Positions 34,727 to 64,000 of a stretch of DNA of 64,000 bases are shown here, piece after piece. The stretch's first letter is position 1. Each line of letters opens with the position of its first letter. Source of the DNA: Zeus faber (Eukaryota > Chordata > Actinopteri > Zeiformes > Zeidae); assembly GCA_960531495.1 (NCBI GenBank), contig OY482847.1:27252598-27316597 (forward strand), in the 5' to 3' direction. A program made the translations under genes and the position numbers. The notes under the pieces were generated by a model. It had not been told where the DNA came from. It saw only the letters and a program-made list of their open reading frames with translations, and searched no databases.

Positions 34727-37700
34727 TTAGTCCGAGGTACGTGTCTACCCAGAACTAGCAACAATGATAATTTGACTTAACTCTCCAGTAAACTTTGTCA
34801 GAGGTTAGTGTGATTGCCCATCATGACCAATACAAAACATTTCAACCTGTGAGTGGGATGGCATGGCTTGATTTGTAAGTTACTTTGTGAAGTTTGCTCT
34901 TCTAGTGTGTTAAAAAAAAAAAAAAAAAAAGGTCAAATAAATCGGGCTTTCGAGCGTCAAACGACTGCTGCATCTCTTCATGATAGTCACGGTTCACTTA
35001 AGTTCCTCCAAACGAAGTCCTTCTTACCCCCTGCAAGCTGAAATGGACGGAATGCATTTGGCAAAAAAAATTTTTTTTGTCCAGTTTCACTTTTTCCGTA
35101 AGTTGTTTTCATGTAACTGATGTAATGATGATCGAGAAAGACCCCTGCACAAAGCGAGCCTAAGTTACACAATGTGTTGAACCTTCGAGTGGCGCATGTG
35201 TCAGCTTTGGTATAATTAACAAATTCCCTGTAGTTTGCTCGCAAATTGGATGAGGTATGAGGACAAGTATTTGAATTGTTTCACTTCAGGGCACTTGGAC
35301 ACTTACCACTACATGGACAACTACAAATAAAGATTTGGTTGTGGGATTGTATAAAAAAAAAAAAAAAAAAAAAAATCAGTAAAAAAAAAAAATAAAAAAT
35401 AAAAAATAAAAAAAAAAGAGCCAAAAGCTTAATATTCAAGTCGTAGAATGTGGTTGGTAAAACCTGGGAAATATAATGTCAAATGGGCAATAACCAGTAA
35501 AGCAGTTTAATGACAAAACAAAACAGTACATATAACATGAGTTATTTGCCATGAAGAATAACAGCTTTTGAAGAATAATGAATGATGTTTTTTTTATTCC
35601 TCTAACAGCGTTTTACATTATTACAAAACAAGCAGACTTAAAGGGAAGTGGGCAGAAGCCTCACAAGAACCCAACACATTAAATCAAATGATGTGACATA
35701 TTGTGAAAATAATATATTTATCATCCCATACTTTCGGAAGTTCTACTGACCCCCCCGAATCCGATATTGAAAACATTGTTTGAAGTGCTTCCTAGCATTG
35801 ATGTAACAGAACATAAATTAAAGTGGAAGGAGGAGCATCGTTGACAGGCGGCTGCAATTTTCTCGAAAATCCATTTCTGGATCGACAAATAATAAACGAC
35901 ACAAGTTTGGAATTAGCTATAATTTAGTCTATAATGAAATTCAATTCTGAGTAACATTCTTTGTGTTGAAGCTCACATTCTCTGTTGGAGAAAATTGAGG
36001 CAACCACTTGGAGGCGATGTGATGACTTTCCCCTTTATTGTAGCTTAGTTATGGTTTAATCCACATCTTACAAGACAAACACACCTATTGGAAATTTAGC
36101 ATTTTTCCCCAAACCAGAGGAATTTCCTTTTTTGGGGAGTAGGGTTTAATGACACAGGGAAATAATTAATTTTAAAATCTATTTGGCATATTTCTAATGC
36201 ATAACTGACACTAAGTGAAGAAGCAAGTTAAATGCATCTCCAGTTGGTGAACAATGTTTGGTGCATGGTAGCTAATAAGACATTGCATTTACAGTTATTT
36301 ATATATATATAGGAGCAACTCATACCCTAGAGACTACTGCAGATTCACACAATTTGTCCCCATCTTTTTTTTTTTTTTGTTTGTTTTTATTGCACTTAAG
36401 CCCTGCACATTTCACCAGTTGCCACCGCTAATGAAACCTCTGGGTCATGAGGGTGATGTGAAAACTGAGAACCTGTTGAGCAAATTAGGTCAATCTCGGC
36501 TTTTACCCTTATTCACATTACCTACAAGTCTCAGCCTGTATCTAAGACCATTATGACATTTATAACCATCAACCTCTGGCTTGTCAATACTACCTTTGTT
36601 GTCAATAAAACGACCTATGGTATTTATATAACTATATATGGTTCTGTATAAAACATAGTAATTTAACTTGCATTCGCCTTTTATTAGCCATAAGTAGTAA
36701 TAATAACCTTAGAAATGACTGGGAACATTCTTTCACTCATTGCCTTTCATTCTTGGCTGAAATACTTAAGTAACAATCTCATAAAGTGTCCATTTGTTTA
36801 TTAAAGTGTTATCCTTAACCCATATCATCAGTTGCTTCATTGAATGGTACGGCCGGTGACGCCTCGTGGAAGTGTATATGCCCCCTCGGATTATTACAGG
36901 AATGGCGGAAATTTGGAATGAAGGCATTTTCCCAGAATCGCGTGGTCTCACCAATTTTTTTTTTTTTTTTCCTGGACAACTGTTAGAAGGACGCTGAATC
37001 AATCAGTTCAATGGAATTAACAGTAAAGTGGCAGCAGAAAGCTTCAGCTCTGGGAAAGTATGGATAATAACTGTCACCAACGCTGTCCTTGCTGATGCAC
37101 GGCGACAGCTGTCGGGGACTGTATATTTACAGGGCAGAGCTCGGTGTTGCTCCCTGTGCAGCCCCCTTTAATAGCAATAACTCCAGCAACCTAATGCAGC
37201 GTTCACATTTGGGCATGAAGTCTGTGTGAGAGGACGACAGTAAGCACGGCAGGACGGGAAGTGACGTAAATATCGAAAGAAATCAAGATTAAGCCCGCAC
37301 ACTCACATGCTCCGACCCACCATCGAGTGGACCTTCGTCCAGGTCACACCGTTAGCGCTATAAAAAGAAAATGCAACCACACAACTTACAAAAGAGCAAA
37401 AAAAAAAAAAAAAAAAAAAGGTGATTTTGTCAATCAGTATTTTGTGTAAATGCTGTTTATATCACCTTTCCGCGACGTAAGACTGCACCCCAAGATATTT
37501 ATTTATGAATTAAATTTCATATTAATATGCATCATGTCCGTTGCATATTCTGTTTACAGAGGTGGAAACATTGCCAAACCGCAAGCAGGTGTGTGCCCTG
37601 TGTGATATTCATTTTTCAGGGTTTGAGAGATCAGGCCCAGCAGGAGAGCACGTCTATTTCAGAACTTAAAGGCGATATAACAGAGCTTGATTATGATGGA

Positions 37701-38063
37701 TATTCTACAAATATATTTGGGGAAAAAAAGGCACCTTGTCCTCCTTGCTTCTACCAAAACTATCCGCCTCTCAGAATTTTGGCGAGCTGTTTTTTTTTTT
37801 TTTTTTACCATTCGAGGAGACAACTTTCTGAAATTCCGCCTTGAATGTGAATGAAGCATTAGTTTGACGAGGTCAGACATGACTTTAAGAAACACTTCAA
37901 AAACAGGCCCAAAAACAGATTATACACAGGCAATAATATTCACGGAAGAGCTGCCAGCTGGAGGCAAAAGAAGGTTGTTTAGAATACAGCTCTGAAACAG
38001 AGCATTTAAATGTAAAGCTATTTTATATATTTTGTATGTGGGTATCTATAGCATCTATACATA

Positions 38064-38069
38064 TTTATT
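38064..38069 (-). terminator. Candidate poly(A) signal of map2k5
   Basis: AATAAA on the minus strand about 265 nt after the map2k5 stop. Reasonable spacing, not decisive. Confidence 0.35.
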
Positions 38070-38333
38070 AACTCAGATCCTTTAAATCAGATCTATAACC
38101 AATAATCAGATTTTTAATAATCTGAATAACTGTGGCAGATGGACAGGAACGAGTGTGTCAACAAAGGGCCCATCTTATCCCAGTTAAAATGACAAAGTGA
38201 AGTCTTACTGTAAGTGTCCAGGTCCATTTATGACTATATATGTTTTGGCCATCCACATAAAGTCAGTGGGACAGTGGCGCGACCCTTAAACACTCCAGGA
38301 TTTGGTGGAAGGTGAGCATCTTGGGGAGGGGGA

Positions 38334-63277
<24,944 letters not shown>

Positions 63278-64000
63278 CTGTGAGGAAAGACAGACAGGGA
63301 TAGAGGAGATGAAAGAATATGTAATTAGTGTGTCATAATCAAAATGATGCACTTGGACACATTATGAGCACTGGGGGAAAATTATTGCATTCTTAGTGGC
63401 AATTTGTGGGCATGCGTTAACACCATTTACATAATGAAAACACACAAATGCTAATAGCCTCGGTCTCATTTGTAGACAGTGGGGGGAAAAAAACGGATTC
63501 AATAACATTTATTTTCAGAGCGGCATTTTATTTCTGCCCTCCAGGTCGTCAAGAAATGCTGGGACGCAAAATAATTTGTGCAGACTGCATTACTGGGCTT
63601 TGTGGTAGGTGTCTTTTTCACAGGTGGATAGGAGAGAACAGAGGCCAAGCATGATGAGGGGAACGCACAATGATTCCTTTACTCCACACCACACTGAGAA
63701 AAACCAAACTAAAACTGGACAGATAGATGAAATCAATTTGAACGTGAACCGGAGATTAAGGAAGGCAGTAGTAACATTGGATCAAAACCGTCCGTCTGAT
63801 GCTCTCTCAATGGCAATCTCCTAGTATGTAAATATACTGGATTCTACAGAGGAGCAAAGAGCTCTTTCTCCTGACGGACCGTGCTGCTACAATTTAAAGA
63901 AATCCATTGCTTTCAAGAGCAATGACACAAAATGTCCAACGCTTCATTTGCCTCTCACAAGAGCCATTTAGTATTGCACTCCGAGACACACACACACACA
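63278..64000. other. map2k5 intron DNA at the right edge
   Basis: No further map2k5 exon found up to the end. The preceding exon must lie outside the window. Ends in a CA run. Confidence 0.5.

Larger units (their letters stand above)
32170..38330. other. Intergenic DNA between map2k5 and skor1
   Basis: No exon found. Apart from simple repeats (34,595-34,726 TA-rich, several A-runs), much of it is non-repetitive AT-rich DNA with homeobox-like TAATTA words, for example 32,560-32,990, 34,230-34,400 and 37,010-37,260. It resembles vertebrate developmental enhancer DNA by composition only. Confidence 0.45.

Overview
The window is vertebrate nuclear DNA, almost certainly from a teleost fish. The evidence is spliced genes with canonical GT/AG introns, long CA/GT and AT microsatellites, and a fish-type repeat set: Tc1-like elements, hAT pieces, an L2-type LINE with its 3' tail, a tRNA-headed SINE, and Ty3/gypsy and endogenous-retrovirus fossils. 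No bacterial-type operon, CRISPR array or phage-like system was seen.

Two host genes can be assembled exon by exon, both on the minus strand. skor1 (SKI-family transcriptional corepressor 1) lies at 22,898-28,528. All eight coding exons were found. They splice in one continuous frame to a 742-residue protein, with a Ski/Sno/Dac domain and a SMAD4-binding-like domain in the large first coding exon and a C-terminal coiled coil spread over small exons. The last five coding exons of map2k5 (MEK5, the kinase that activates ERK5) lie at 38,334-63,277 and give the last 92 residues of the kinase. The rest of that gene is beyond the right edge. The same-strand order map2k5 then skor1 matches the MAP2K5-SKOR1 neighbourhood of human chromosome 15.

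Layout: 1-22 kb is a repeat graveyard. It holds a nearly whole Tc1-like transposon (141-1,727), a broken minus-strand gypsy pol remnant with two insertions (3,960-7,225), a broken endogenous retrovirus (about 7,230-12,700) with an L2 fragment lying inside it, a hAT C-terminal fragment (14,840-15,445), a decayed L2-type LINE (15,720-19,607), and LTR-like pieces at about 3.6 and 21 kb. 22.9-28.5 kb is skor1. 28.5-38.3 kb is its upstream region, with large palindromic microsatellites, a CpG-rich block with a C-rich minisatellite (31.56-32.17 kb), and AT-rich unique DNA resembling conserved developmental enhancers. 38.3-64 kb is map2k5 with introns of 11.8 kb, 1.3 kb and 11.2 kb. These hold a Tc1/mariner-like element split by a 0.7 kb TIR element carrying three adjacent perfect hairpins, a MITE abutting a SINE, a second Tc1-like element, and a hAT-type MITE split by two other elements.

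The most likely functional content outside exons is the non-repetitive DNA in the map2k5 introns and upstream of skor1, which is a plausible regulatory reservoir for skor1. No wholly new biological system was found. The most unusual sequence structures are the triple hairpin at 40.23-40.30 kb, the simple repeats that serve as splice-site context in skor1, and the G-quadruplex-prone minisatellite upstream of skor1.
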